35,515 nt of DNA, taken from the NCBI GenBank assembly GCA_004114245.1, contig QZWS01000040.1:1-35515 (forward strand), given 5' to 3'. The position numbers and the translations under genes were made by a program. Positions 11,314-20,193 of this stretch are shown here, piece by piece. The number at the start of each line of letters is the position of its first letter. Positions within the stretch are counted from its first letter, which is position 1. The DNA is from Zoopage sp. CT-All (Eukaryota; Zoopagomycota; Zoopagomycetes; Zoopagales; Zoopagaceae). The notes under the pieces are model-generated. The model had not been told where the DNA came from. It ran no database searches and saw only the letters and a list, made by a program, of their open reading frames with translations.

Positions 11314-12745
11314 TCAAGCCTTGGCACACCATGCCTGCCAGTCCTTGTCCGTAATTGTCCGCACCAAATTTTCACGGTGAATGACGCAGTCCGCATCGGC
11401 ATAGCCAAGCACCTCCATGATTTCCTGCGTCCGTCGGCCCTTGAGTCGCACGATTTCATCCGACGAGTAGTTTACGATCCCACGCGCAAGATCGACTTCT
11501 TCCAGCGCGTCGACAACAGTGCCCTTGCGACGAAACACAACTCGGACACACTGCTGTGCGGCAAATGTGCCCTGCACGCCAACGATACCGGCGGCAAAGA
11601 GTGATGGCCGGTGAAGTGAAGAGCCCAGCGCTCTGGCTGCCCCAAGGTCGACGACAAGACATCCAGCCGGGTGCAGACCATGCATAATCCACCATTTTCG
11701 ATCATGAAGTGGAGCAGGCGCGGCCGAGAAATGCGTGCATAGGATGTCTTCTGGTGCAGGCGAGAATCGTGTCGGGTCGGCCGACACACCGGCCTGGACA
11801 ACTTGTGTCTGGAGATGCTCGACAATTTTCTGAATATTTACAGGGTTTGAGCCACGAAGAATGTACGTCTGGCATCCAGCAGCGGCCGCAAGCTCGGCTG
11901 CTACCAGCTTGGTGATCATGCCGCCAGTGCCAAGCGATCCAGCTGGCGCGGTAACAGAGACTGAGCTCAGTCAGCGATTGCATAGGAGGGCAAGACAGTC
12001 TCACTCTGTTGGCGAATAGCGGAGATATCGTCAACGCTTCTCACGGGCTTGGCATCGGGGTTGCTTCGCGGATCAGCGGTGTACAGGCAATCAACATCGG
12101 TCAGGAGGAAGAGCAGGTCGGCATTTATCATAGCTGCCGTAATGGCACTCAAGGTATCATTATCGCCAAATTTGATTTCCTACGATAGTCAAACGGATGC
12201 TCAAGAAAATACAAGCTACCGCCACACTGATAGTGTCGTTTTCGTTGACAATTGGGATAACGCCCATGTCCAGGAGCGTCATCATCGTGTTGCACGCATT
12301 TAGATATTGCGTGCGCTAATGCTCGGCATAAGAAGAATGGCAGTTGATGTAAACCCACATCAGCGAGGTCATGTCGCGTGAGCAAGATCTGCGCGATCGA
12401 CTGTCCAAACAAGGAAAACAGGTCGTCATAGAGGCTCATCAAGCGACCTTGCCCGACAGCGGCCACTGCCTGCTTCTTGGCCATCTCCTGCGGCTTCACC
12501 GGCAGATTCAATGTCCTTAATCCGGTTCCGATAGCGCCGGAGGAGACCAACACGACACGATGGCCCTGCGCCCGCAAGGCGACGCACGATTCCACGACAA
12601 GCGAGAGCGTCGAGAGCAGCGGACGGTGGGTGGTTTCATCGCAGATATTTGATGTGCCGAGCTTGAGGACGATGTTGAGCGCGTTGCGGCGCGCAGCAGG
12701 GAGATGGCGCAGACGGCGCGGGTTGACGGCAGATGACTCGGACAT
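11314..12745 (-). CDS. PRO1: Glutamate 5-kinase
   Basis: Phosphorylates glutamate to gamma-glutamyl phosphate, the committed step of proline synthesis in the cytosol. Four exons (12745-12359, 12315-12220, 12179-12005, 11960-11314) give 434 residues. The introns are 43, 40 and 44 nt, the last with a CTGAC branch site. The amino-acid kinase domain shows [28 protein letters not shown] across intron 1, [26 protein letters not shown] across intron 2, [10 protein letters not shown] and [10 protein letters not shown] after intron 3. The C-terminal ~110 residues ([35 protein letters not shown]) form a PUA domain. The enzyme is monofunctional, as in fungi, and not fused to the reductase as in plants and animals. 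It is divergent from the ubiquitin protease, 236 bp away. Confidence 0.94.
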
Positions 12746-12981
12746 GGATGGGGAGACGGCCGCTTTGTCTCGGACATCGATAAATCGCTAAACTAAACAC
12801 TGTTAGTGTCTTGGAAGCAATTTACATCGCATTTACATCGCATTATCCAAGTAGCGAGCACGCCTTGTGTTTCAGACTGCGGAGTGACAAGGCCAGGTTA
12901 CTCATCGGCCTTTCCGCGGTATCGAACTGGCGACCTCTCCGCGTTCACCTTTCAGCCACGCGGCTTGGACTGCTGTTCGTC

Positions 12982-14487
12982 ATGTCCCTGCTGAGATGGA
13001 TGGGCATGGTTTGCCTGCTGCTCTTGTCAACGCCCATCACCAGCCATCTGCTTAGGGTAGCGCGTCGAGAGTCGCAGATGGCGGCCTTCCCGACGGCGAC
13101 GAGCGCTTCTTCGGGCTGGAAAATGTCCGTCTGCGTTCCCAACTAATGGCGCTCACTGCTCGCATAGTTCGGGAACACCTGCTACTGCAACGCGGTGCTT
13201 CAGTCGCTCTATTTCTGTCGGCCATTTCGGGAGCATGTGATTGGCTACGATATGCGCGGGAGCGGTGATGGTGGCGCGGGTGACAAATCCACGGCTTCAT
13301 CTCCGCTGTCATCGTCCAATGCCGCGTCCAGCCAATCTGCGCACCCGCCAAAGATGGCGGCGACTGGAGTTGCAGACACCATATACGGCATAGAGGCGCT
13401 GGAAAAGACGCTGTTTGGGTCGCTGCGGCTACTCTACGACACGGTCCGCACCCAGAAACGCAAAACAGGCAGTGTTTCGCCGAGCCAGTTCATCACCAAG
13501 CTGCGCAAAGAGAATGGTACATCATACCATCCTGCCTACTGTGCTGCTAGCATTCGTCTAGAACTATTCAGGAGCACGATGCATCAAGATGCTCATGAGT
13601 TTCTAAACTATATTCTCAACACGGTGGCCGAGGATGTTGAGAAGTTCGAGGGTGCGACTGCGAATGCGACCCAAGGTGCTGAATCCTCGACCAAGACCAC
13701 GTCGTCGAATCTATCTTCTGCGTCCGCATCATCCACCTGGGTACACGATCTCTTCCAAGGCGTGCTCACGAGTGAAACACGCTGCTTAACCTGCGAAACG
13801 ATCACCAACCGCGACGAGACCTTTATCGATCTTTCCATCGATATTGAGCAACACACGTCGGTCACAGCCTGTTTAAAGCAATTTTCGGCGCGTGAAATGC
13901 TCCGGCATTGCAACAAGTTTCACTGCGACAAATGCCATGGGCTGCAGGAAGCAGAGAAGCGGATGAAGATCAAACGGCTCCCACGCGTGCTTGCATTGCA
14001 TTTGAAGCGGTTTAAATATCAAGAACGGCTACAACGGTATGTCAAGCTCTCATATCGTGTCGTGTATCCGCAGGAGCTACGCGTATTCGAGACGTGCGAT
14101 GACACGCCTGAATCAGATCGCCTGTATTCGCTGTTCGCCATCGTGGTGCATATCGGTAGTGGGCCGCATCATGGGCATTATGTTGCGATAGTGAAGAGTA
14201 ATGGTCAGTGGGTGCTATTCGACGATGACAGTGTTGAGGTGGGCGACCCCTTTGATCGCTGCTTGTGCTGACCATTGCAGCTGATCACCGAAGCCGATCT
14301 AGCGAATTATTACGGCGACCAGCCATCGATCGGATCCAGCTATGTGCTATTCTATGAATCTGTATCTGAACGCGACGGCACTGGAGGGGATTATGGCCGG
14401 GATTCAACACCTGGCCGTGTCTCAGCAGACGGCGGTGTACCTATGGGCTTGCTAAGCAGAACGCCGACGACTGGGTCCCAGCCGTGA
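12982..14487 (+). CDS. Ubiquitin carboxyl-terminal hydrolase, USP12/46 (Ubp9/Ubp13) type
   Basis: A cysteine protease removing ubiquitin from substrates; this subfamily is activated by WD-repeat partners. Five exons (12982-13008, 13056-13124, 13168-13516, 13562-14238, 14281-14487) encode 442 residues, with introns of 47, 43, 45 and 42 nt. The Cys box FGNTCYCN begins at residue 33 (catalytic C37). MHQDAHEFLNYIL follows intron 3. A four-cysteine zinc finger is formed by CLTC and CDKC. The His box GPHHGHYVAIV carries H354, and FDDDSVE is split by the last intron before GSSYVLFYE. An insertion of about 30 Ser/Ala-rich residues follows REHVIGYDMRG. The second intron has an unusual GTCCGT donor. 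The first exon is only nine codons, so the start is less certain. Confidence 0.92.
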
Positions 14488-14536
14488 CCAGAGAACAATT
14501 GTATCCATATTCTGCTTAAATCACGTAGTATCTGCT

Positions 14537-14892
14537 TTATAACAGCCTGCATCCGTATCGTATGACCATTATCAGACTGCACGCAACCACGTCAGACACA
14601 AACGCAGCGGGAGCGACCCTTACCTCAACACCGCGACAAGGCCCGCGGGCATAAACTTTCCACTCTGCGTGAACCGCCACCCCATCAGTGCCAATAGACT
14701 CGCGCACACGACGAACGCGGGGATTGCGTCGCGCGGGGATGCCGTCGTGCGGTTCGCGGCCATGGCCATCAGCCCCCCAAAGGTCAGCCCCGAGAGCAGG
14801 GACGCAGTGCTTCCGGTGCGCAAGTAGCCGAGGACCCCGCCGACTGCGACCGTTGTCGCGAAGATGTAGCCGCCGACATCAGTGGTGTGCAT
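14537..14892 (-). CDS. TMEM14 family small membrane protein
   Basis: Two exons (14892-14624 and 14576-14537) joined across a 47-nt intron with GTAAGG donor and CTGAC branch site give 102 residues, the usual family length. Four hydrophobic segments are visible: YIFATTVAVGGVLGYL, ASLLSGLTFGGLMAMAA, IPAFVVCASLLALMGW and, completed by exon 2, FMPAGLVAVLSLIMV. GGVLGYLRTGS and FTQSGKFMPAGL are the recognisable family motifs. TMEM14 proteins are mitochondrial inner-membrane or ER proteins; TMEM14C transports a porphyrin intermediate in animals, and the fungal role is unclear. Unspliced, the protein would stop at VLR, losing the end of the last helix. It shares a 52-bp divergent promoter with HAP3. 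Confidence 0.85.
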
Positions 14893-14944
14893 GCTGGCTG
14901 CGATGCTGAACGCTGATTGGCCAGAAGCTGATTGGCCCACCAGC
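14893..14944. promoter_or_regulatory. Bidirectional promoter with tandem CCAAT boxes
   Basis: The whole space between the divergent TMEM14 and HAP3 start codons is 52 bp. It contains a tandem 15-bp repeat, GCTGATTGGCC(A/C), giving ATTGG (CCAAT on the other strand) at 14916-14920 and 14931-14935. CCAAT is the target of the HAP2/3/5 complex, a subunit of which is encoded by the right-hand gene, so autoregulation is an obvious hypothesis. If HAP3 began at an in-frame Met further upstream (14882) these boxes would lie inside coding sequence. Confidence 0.55.
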
Positions 14945-15700
14945 ATGGAAGCCACCGACGCAGCAGGATCCGGCGGCCATCCACGCTCGCACGATCGCCT
15001 GCTGCCGTTCGCCAATGTCGCGCGCATCATGAAAAGCGCAGTGCCTCCCCCCGCGAAAATATCCAAGGACGCCAAGGAAACGATGCAGGAGTGCGTGTCC
15101 GAGTTCATCTCGTTCATCGCGTCAGAGGCGTCGGATCAGTGCGAGAGCGAAAAGAGGAGTGTTATGAAGGGCGAGGACGTGGTTTGGGCGATGCAGCGGC
15201 TCGGGTTGGAAGAGTACGCAGAGGCAATGCGGGTGTATCTGGCCAGCTATCGGGAAGCCGCCAAGGCGGTATGTGCTGCTGCCGGCTTTATGTTCCGTTT
15301 GCTTCAAGTCAGGCTGATGTAGGCTTGTGGAGACCCGCCGGCTCTGGATAGGTCAGCGACGCTGACATCCGAGGATGCGGTGGCTATCGCTCCTACTCCT
15401 CTCAACGCCGCACCAGCGTCGTTTCATTCCTCGCTCACCGCCAATGTGCTTGCGCCAACGATTTCACAAATATCTGCGAGCCAGCAGACATCGTTTCTGC
15501 CATTCGTGTCGCAGCAAGACTCTGCTTCGCGTGCCCGTTTCTTCGGCGAAACATCTCCCTTTGCTCAGCACGATGACCGACAAGGATTGCAAACACAAAC
15601 TGCAGCGCCCGTCTTCGTTCCGTTTCAGAGGAATGCGACGCAAGTCGGGCAAGCATCTTTCGAAGTGATGTTTGGTTTGCACAATGCGGGTGCATCGTAG
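14945..15700 (+). CDS. HAP3: CCAAT-binding factor subunit HAP3 / NF-YB
   Basis: A histone-fold subunit that dimerises with HAP5 (NF-YC) and binds CCAAT together with HAP2. Two exons (14945-15268 and 15323-15700) joined over a 54-nt intron encode 233 residues. The NF-YB domain spans about residues 17-107: DRLLPFANVARIMKSAVP, AKISKDAKETMQECVSEFI, EASDQCESEKRSVMKGEDV and VWAMQRLGLEEYAEAMRVYL. FANVARIM and the CESEKR stretch are the diagnostic DNA- and HAP2-contact blocks. The C-terminal ~120 residues are Ser/Gln/Ala-rich and low in complexity, as expected of a regulatory tail, and I do not recognise a domain there. The start is taken at MEATDAAG; the in-frame Met at 14882 would run through the shared promoter. 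Confidence 0.93.
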
Positions 15701-15873
15701 CCGACGCGCTGAACGAACTGTAGGTGCTGACATCAGTGGTTCTCGGAAATTTATGTACTGTATCCGTCTGTATTTAATAATGAGGCAACATTGGTGGCTT
15801 GCGTAAGCAGCGGTGCAAACCATGGTGGTGTGCCAACGTGGTTGCCTCCGCCCTCCAGTCCAGATATCCTCCC

Positions 15874-17244
15874 ATGTCCGCCATGACAGACACGGCCGCC
15901 GCTTCTTCAGGCATCTGCCACTCCATCGGTTGCATGAAGACTGCGAAATTGCGGTGCCCGAATTGCATCAAGCTGTGCATCGATGAGGGATCGCATTTCT
16001 GCTCGCAGGCATGCTTCAAGTCAAGTTGGTCTGAGCATAAGCTCATCCATAACGCCGCCCCCGTCCTTCTTCAGGGTGCGCATATTTCACACGTATATCT
16101 AGTTTATACTGGCTTCGCTAGGGGGCTCCTATGATCCGTTTATTGGGTATGCGTACACGGGCAAACTGCGTCCAGCGTATCCCCTGAGCGCGACACGCAC
16201 GGTTCCTAGCCACATCCCTCGTCCTGACTATGCCGAAGATGGTGGGATATATTTCTTGTCAAAATAATGTTTCTATGGCTCGACTAGGAATCCCTCACAG
16301 TGAAAGGGAGGCGAGGAGCGCCCAAATCCAGGCGCTCAATCCCGAGGAGACTGCCATCATGCGAAACGTGTGCAAGGTGGGATTGCTTGCAATTTGGCTC
16401 TATGATTTACTCGGATCTGGTAGTTGGCACGCGAGGTGCTTGATGCGGGCGCCAGGGCTATTGCAGTTGGCGTGACAACCGACGACATCGGTGAGCACAC
16501 TTTGTCCTGTAGAAACCTTTCTGAACGTGCGCCCAGATCGCGTTGTCCACGAGGCTTCTATTGCGCGCGATGCCTACCCATCTCCGCTGAACTATCACCG
16601 CTTCCCCAAATCGTGTTGCACATCGCCAAATGAGGTCATCTGCCACGGCATCCCTGACCGCCGTCCGCTTGCCAACGGAGATATCCTCAATATTGATGTC
16701 ACGATTTACAAGGATGGTTTCCACGCGGATCTGAACGAGACGTATCTGGTGGGAGATGTTGACGCCAAGGGGAAAAAGCTGGTGCAGACTGCCCGCGACT
16801 GCCTTGACAAGGCCATTACCATGGGTGTGCCGCTTGATGGTCCAGTACACGATGACATGTCTTGTCTAGTTAAGCCCGGGGTGTTGTATCGTGACTTGGG
16901 CAAGGTGATTGAGAAGCATGCTGACTCGCAAGGCTTTACGGTCGTTCGCGCGTACTGTGGTCACGGAATTGGTCGGTTGTTCCACGGCGCGCCCAATGTG
17001 CCTCACTATGCAAGTAAGCGTGCAACTCACATGCATACTTGCTTTGATTGGTGCCATAGGGAACAAGGCCGTGGGTGTGATGAAGCCGGGGCACACGTTC
17101 ACCATTGAGCCGATGATCTCTGAGGGTCGCTATGATGACTATACTTGGGACGATAATTGGACTGCTGTAACTGCGGATGGAAAACGGAGCGCCCAGTTTG
17201 AGCATACGCTGTTGGTGACTGAGACTGGATGCGAGATCCTGTAA
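15874..17244 (+). CDS. MAP1: Methionine aminopeptidase type 1
   Basis: Removes the initiator Met co-translationally at the ribosome. Seven exons (15874-16075, 16122-16241, 16288-16376, 16424-16490, 16537-16824, 16870-17013, 17060-17244) encode 364 residues. The six introns are 45-47 nt and every junction restores a family motif. The N-terminal MYND-like zinc finger (CHSIGC..CPNC..FCSQAC..HKLIH) marks the eukaryotic type 1 enzyme. Then come [43 protein letters not shown], the metal ligands in NIDVTIY and [27 protein letters not shown] and [10 protein letters not shown]. All five metal-binding residues (two Asp, one His, two Glu) are present. A second Met three codons in (15883) is an alternative start. 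The gene is convergent with CWC2, 126 bp apart. Confidence 0.95.
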
Positions 17245-17370
17245 GGCCTGCTGCAGTTCGCTTAGTATCTCATGCAATGCCTAGAACAGCACGCCTCGCA
17301 GATTCGCCTTGAAGTACCAGCGCAATGCACTGCAGACACTATACTTGGACATTGCCATGTGCTTTACATT

Positions 17371-18402
17371 TCAGTCGCTTCTGTACCCAGATATCAATGC
17401 CAAACTTGAAACAGGTGCTTGCGGGGCTGTGGAACGAACCTTGTCCGCTGTAAAGTGAATACCGCCTGGTATGGACGCGATCATGACCTGGATGTTTCTC
17501 AAGGTATCGGGGTGGAGAAATCCCATCGTTTCAGGGAGCGGGGGTAGCTCGGGAACCGGCGCCTCGATACCTTTCGCCTCACTGGCATCAACCCGCACTC
17601 CCATCTCACCTTCCTCCATCGCTTCATCATACTCCAATTGATGCTGAGCCGGCGGCGCTATCAGGGCCAGCTTGGCAGCCTCGCGTTCTGCTTTAGCCTC
17701 GATCCGCTGCCTCATCTCCTGCTCAGCCTTGCGTCGAAACTCTTCCTTGGCCCTCGGGTCGGGATCCTCGCTCGCCCATCGCACATTGATCATTTCGTTG
17801 GCATCAAGGGATTGATTTGACATGGCCTCCTTGGCAAACTCCGCCTCGTGGCGCCAAGCATATGTCACGAATGAGACGCCGCGGCCCTCGAGCACCTTGA
17901 TGCGGACAATGTAGCCGAACGGATCAAAGTGCTTCCGCAAAACCTCCTCCGCGTCAGGATAATCGGCATTGATCCGACCAACATACAGCGTCGTATGCTC
18001 GCGTAAAAACGACCCTAAACCACCGAGATCCTCCCTTAACTGCGCAAATAGATCCCTGCCAAAGCAGTCTTTGGTCACCGGCACTCGATCGGATGGCTCG
18101 GGCAAGCGATGCCAGTATCGGCACTGATACCCGTGAGGACACGATCCACGGGCAAAAAACAGACAAATAAACGTTTCCTTGCCGCCGGCACGGGTTCTTC
18201 CGGCATCCAACGCGACGTCGACTTTGGTGGTTGGTCGCTGGCGCGAGATCTTGGTGGTGTCGCCGCCAGACCAGCGGTGGTACCAAAGGTTGTACACGGT
18301 GCCCATTGGCGCGGCCATCTGACGATTCGGGCCATGAACTGTCTCCGGATCGACTTGAATGCGTGCCGGCCGGGAGTCCCAGTCTTCGGGGTTCTTGGAC
18401 AT
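17371..18402 (-). CDS. CWC2: Pre-mRNA-splicing factor Cwc2 (RBM22-like)
   Basis: A component of the Prp19-associated complex that contacts U6 snRNA and the catalytic core of the activated spliceosome. The 343-residue intronless ORF has the expected order. First comes the N-terminal Torus region (YNLWYHRWSGGD, DAGRTRAGGKETF). A CCCH zinc finger follows (CLFFARGSCPHGYQCRYWH, about residues 80-98), then the linker DCFGRDLFAQLREDLGGLGSF. An RRM follows (TLYVGRINAD, then RGVSFVTYA as RNP1), and last FAKEAMSNQSLDANEMINVRWASEDPDP. After a charged helix (EEFRRKAEQEMRQRIEAKAE) the C-terminal ~90 residues are poorly conserved. The promoter lies in DNA duplicated in front of RPC2. An intron-rich genome needs this factor, yet the gene itself has none. 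Confidence 0.93.
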   Translation of the reverse strand: MSKNPEDWDSRPARIQVDPETVHGPNRQMAAPMGTVYNLWYHRWSGGDTTKISRQRPTTKVDVALDAGRTRAGGKETFICLFFARGSCPHGYQCRYWHRLPEPSDRVPVTKDCFGRDLFAQLREDLGGLGSFLREHTTLYVGRINADYPDAEEVLRKHFDPFGYIVRIKVLEGRGVSFVTYAWRHEAEFAKEAMSNQSLDANEMINVRWASEDPDPRAKEEFRRKAEQEMRQRIEAKAEREAAKLALIAPPAQHQLEYDEAMEEGEMGVRVDASEAKGIEAPVPELPPLPETMGFLHPDTLRNIQVMIASIPGGIHFTADKVRSTAPQAPVSSLALISGYRSD

Positions 18403-18527
18403 GGTGTTTTGGAATGTCGACTCTCTGCAGCTGACTGCTTTAACCCAGGTGTTGCTGGGTTGTGTAAGATCAGGGTATAGAATCTCTGCATTTGTCAGAA
18501 GGCAAGTTGTGTTTACTCTCCTTTATA

Positions 18528-18831
18528 CTGCTGGATTATTAATGCTATGTCATCACCTTGATGATGTTTTGGTTCTTCTGGGTTGGGCTCCAGGCTGTTG
18601 AGTGTGACAGTCTCTTTTCTTCCTGTCATGTCAACGCCAGTGTTGGCTAATGCACCTAATTGAACTACATTCCCTGATCATACTCTTCACCTATACCTAC
18701 CTCCTCTACCGCCGAGTCAGTCATCACACTTGCCCTCCTTTCATACTGTTGGATTACTAATGCTATGTCACCATCTTGATGATATCTTGCTCATTTAAGT
18801 TCAATTGGGTTCCAGACTGGTGAGTCTGACC
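18528..18831 (-). repeat. Tandem promoter-like module upstream of CWC2
   Basis: Two diverged direct copies (about 18528-18608 and 18735-18831) share, on the minus strand, CAGNCTGGANCCCAA, a CATCA-TGRTGACAT dyad, AGCATTANTAATCC and ACAGTAT(A/G)AAAGGAG. The proximal copy has a proper TATA sequence (TATAAAG, 18531-18537 on the plus-strand coordinates) about 130 bp before the CWC2 start, and is the likely core promoter. The distal copy has the mutated TATGAAAG. A single homologous module stands before RPC2 at 29963-30060. Confidence 0.6.
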
Positions 18832-19004
18832 AAGCCATCGCTCCTGCTAGCTGCTTCTCTCCTTGAACATGTTGTATTGCTTTAGGGGGCCAACAGCTTT
18901 GAATGGGTTGGATTGAAGGAGGCATGTCATAGTCAGCCAGAGGCAGTGGCGTAGAATTACTTGGCTGACAATTAAAGTACAAATACATGAAGCAAGCAAT
19001 CAAT

Positions 19005-20132
19005 TTATTTCACCCTATTTTTAACAGGTCGAAACTTGCCGTCAAAGAAATGGTGCCACACCAAGTGACATTTGTAGTGTCTCATCGATCCAGTAAATCG
19101 AGAGCACCATTGACATGTAAAGCACTTCTTTTCAAAATGTCGATGGCCACTAAACTCATCCAATGTCAGTCCTCCTTTCTGACAAATTAGGCAGCTGTGA
19201 TTTGGCCCCTCGAATATAGTATGCTCTTGGCTACCTTCTGGAAGTATTGCATGATCAAGGACCAGGTGATGAAGGAGATGACGAGGTGCAAAAACTTCGT
19301 CACAACCTTCGAATGGACAGGGAGCTTTAAAATCCGGTAAGTTATGACTTTTCCGAGCATGTGCTTCAATCTTAAGCGGATGTAAAGGCTTACCACACTG
19401 AGGGTGAGGGCAAGGTATAAGAAGCTGTTTCAGGCGGCTTATGGGCACACGACCTTTTAGATCGCTGTTATCGGGCTGCTGCTCTGCGTCCATCGTCATG
19501 GCTGGAGCAATCGGCATATCATTGGGCAATGCTATTTTACCCGGAATGGGAGTGTGATTGTGTTCTAATCCTTTGTCTGCAGTTGAGGGAGTACGGCGGC
19601 CACGTCGCGATCGCTTCTGGGGAGGCGGGCTATCAGGTGCACTATCCATCTCCTTTCTTTTCACTACGGGTGCACTGGATGTTGCATCCAAAGGATGTGA
19701 AGGTGAATCGAGGCTAGGGGGTGGTACTGCTGTGGGTATCGGCATTGGATTCACTGGCTGGTGGTGATGCTTGGTGGGTGAATTGACATCCTCAGCTCTG
19801 TCTGGGGTGGGTGCTTGGTATTCTCGGCGAGGAGGGGAGTGGGCGCTGCCATTATCAGGGACGGGAACTGGAGGCGGTATCCCCCGGCTTTGAGGCGCAT
19901 CAATGGGACCAGGAAGAAGACCGGGGTATAGAGAAGGGAACGGACGCTTGATTCTGCCACCATGTTTATCGTGAAATGCAAGGTTGGCACCAACCACGTC
20001 CCAATAGGCATAGTGGTGCATGTTCTCGTCCGGTTCTCCAGGCAAAGCAGAGCTGGCGCTTGCCCAAACGGTTGCGCTTCTCGCAGTAAAGGCGGCAAAA
20101 AGCATGATGCTAATTACGTAGTAGATTTTCAT
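19005..20132 (-). CDS. Secreted C2H2 zinc-finger protein, effector candidate (gene A)
   Basis: A 375-residue intronless ORF. Residues 1-24 are a signal peptide (hydrophobic core VISIMLFAAF, likely cut near VWA-SA). A YAYW sits at residues 41-44, the position of RAYH in gene C. A dibasic KR lies at 62-63. Residues 75-150 are Pro/His/Ser-rich and look disordered. KRK (158-160) and KRSRRGRR (173-180) form a typical bipartite nuclear localisation signal. From residue 241 there are four C2H2-like units: C241/C246/H258/H263, C272/C277/H289/H294, C314/C317/H330 with C337, and C340/C343/H356/H360-361. A secretion signal together with a nuclear signal and zinc fingers suggests action in another cell's nucleus; this is inference. 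The inverted duplicate is at 28496-29629. Confidence 0.75.
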   Translation of the reverse strand: MKIYYVISIMLFAAFTARSATVWASASSALPGEPDENMHHYAYWDVVGANLAFHDKHGGRIKRPFPSLYPGLLPGPIDAPQSRGIPPPVPVPDNGSAHSPPRREYQAPTPDRAEDVNSPTKHHHQPVNPMPIPTAVPPPSLDSPSHPLDATSSAPVVKRKEMDSAPDSPPPQKRSRRGRRTPSTADKGLEHNHTPIPGKIALPNDMPIAPAMTMDAEQQPDNSDLKGRVPISRLKQLLIPCPHPQCGKPLHPLKIEAHARKSHNLPDFKAPCPFEGCDEVFAPRHLLHHLVLDHAILPEGSQEHTIFEGPNHSCLICQKGGLTLDEFSGHRHFEKKCFTCQWCSRFTGSMRHYKCHLVWHHFFDGKFRPVKNRVK

Positions 20133-20193
20133 TGCTTATTGAATGTCTATGTGATTTCTCTGGTGATTCTGTGGTGATTCTCGAAGGATGTGG

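Larger units (their letters stand above)
18455..20193 (-). repeat. Inverted ~1.7 kb duplication, copy A
   Basis: Read on the minus strand, this segment matches 28435-30145 of the plus strand over its length. It runs from about 60 bp before secreted gene A, through the ORF, across its 3' flank and into the TATA-containing 5' region of CWC2 (shared CTTCTGACAAAT, ATTCTATACCCTGA and GATCTTACA-AACCCA blocks). Conservation is near-identity over the 5' flank and the first two thirds of the ORF, then drops. Copy A has an extra tandem promoter-like module (18528-18831). Copy B has an extra GC-rich ~90 bp near 29865-29955. I saw no terminal inverted repeats or target-site duplication at the ends. Confidence 0.8.

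Noticed and set aside
12890-12965. tRNA-like sequence (minus strand TGGCTGAAAGG and GTTCGATAC)
   Set aside because: The A-box and B-box-like strings are about 13 nt too close, and neither acceptor nor T-stem pairs.
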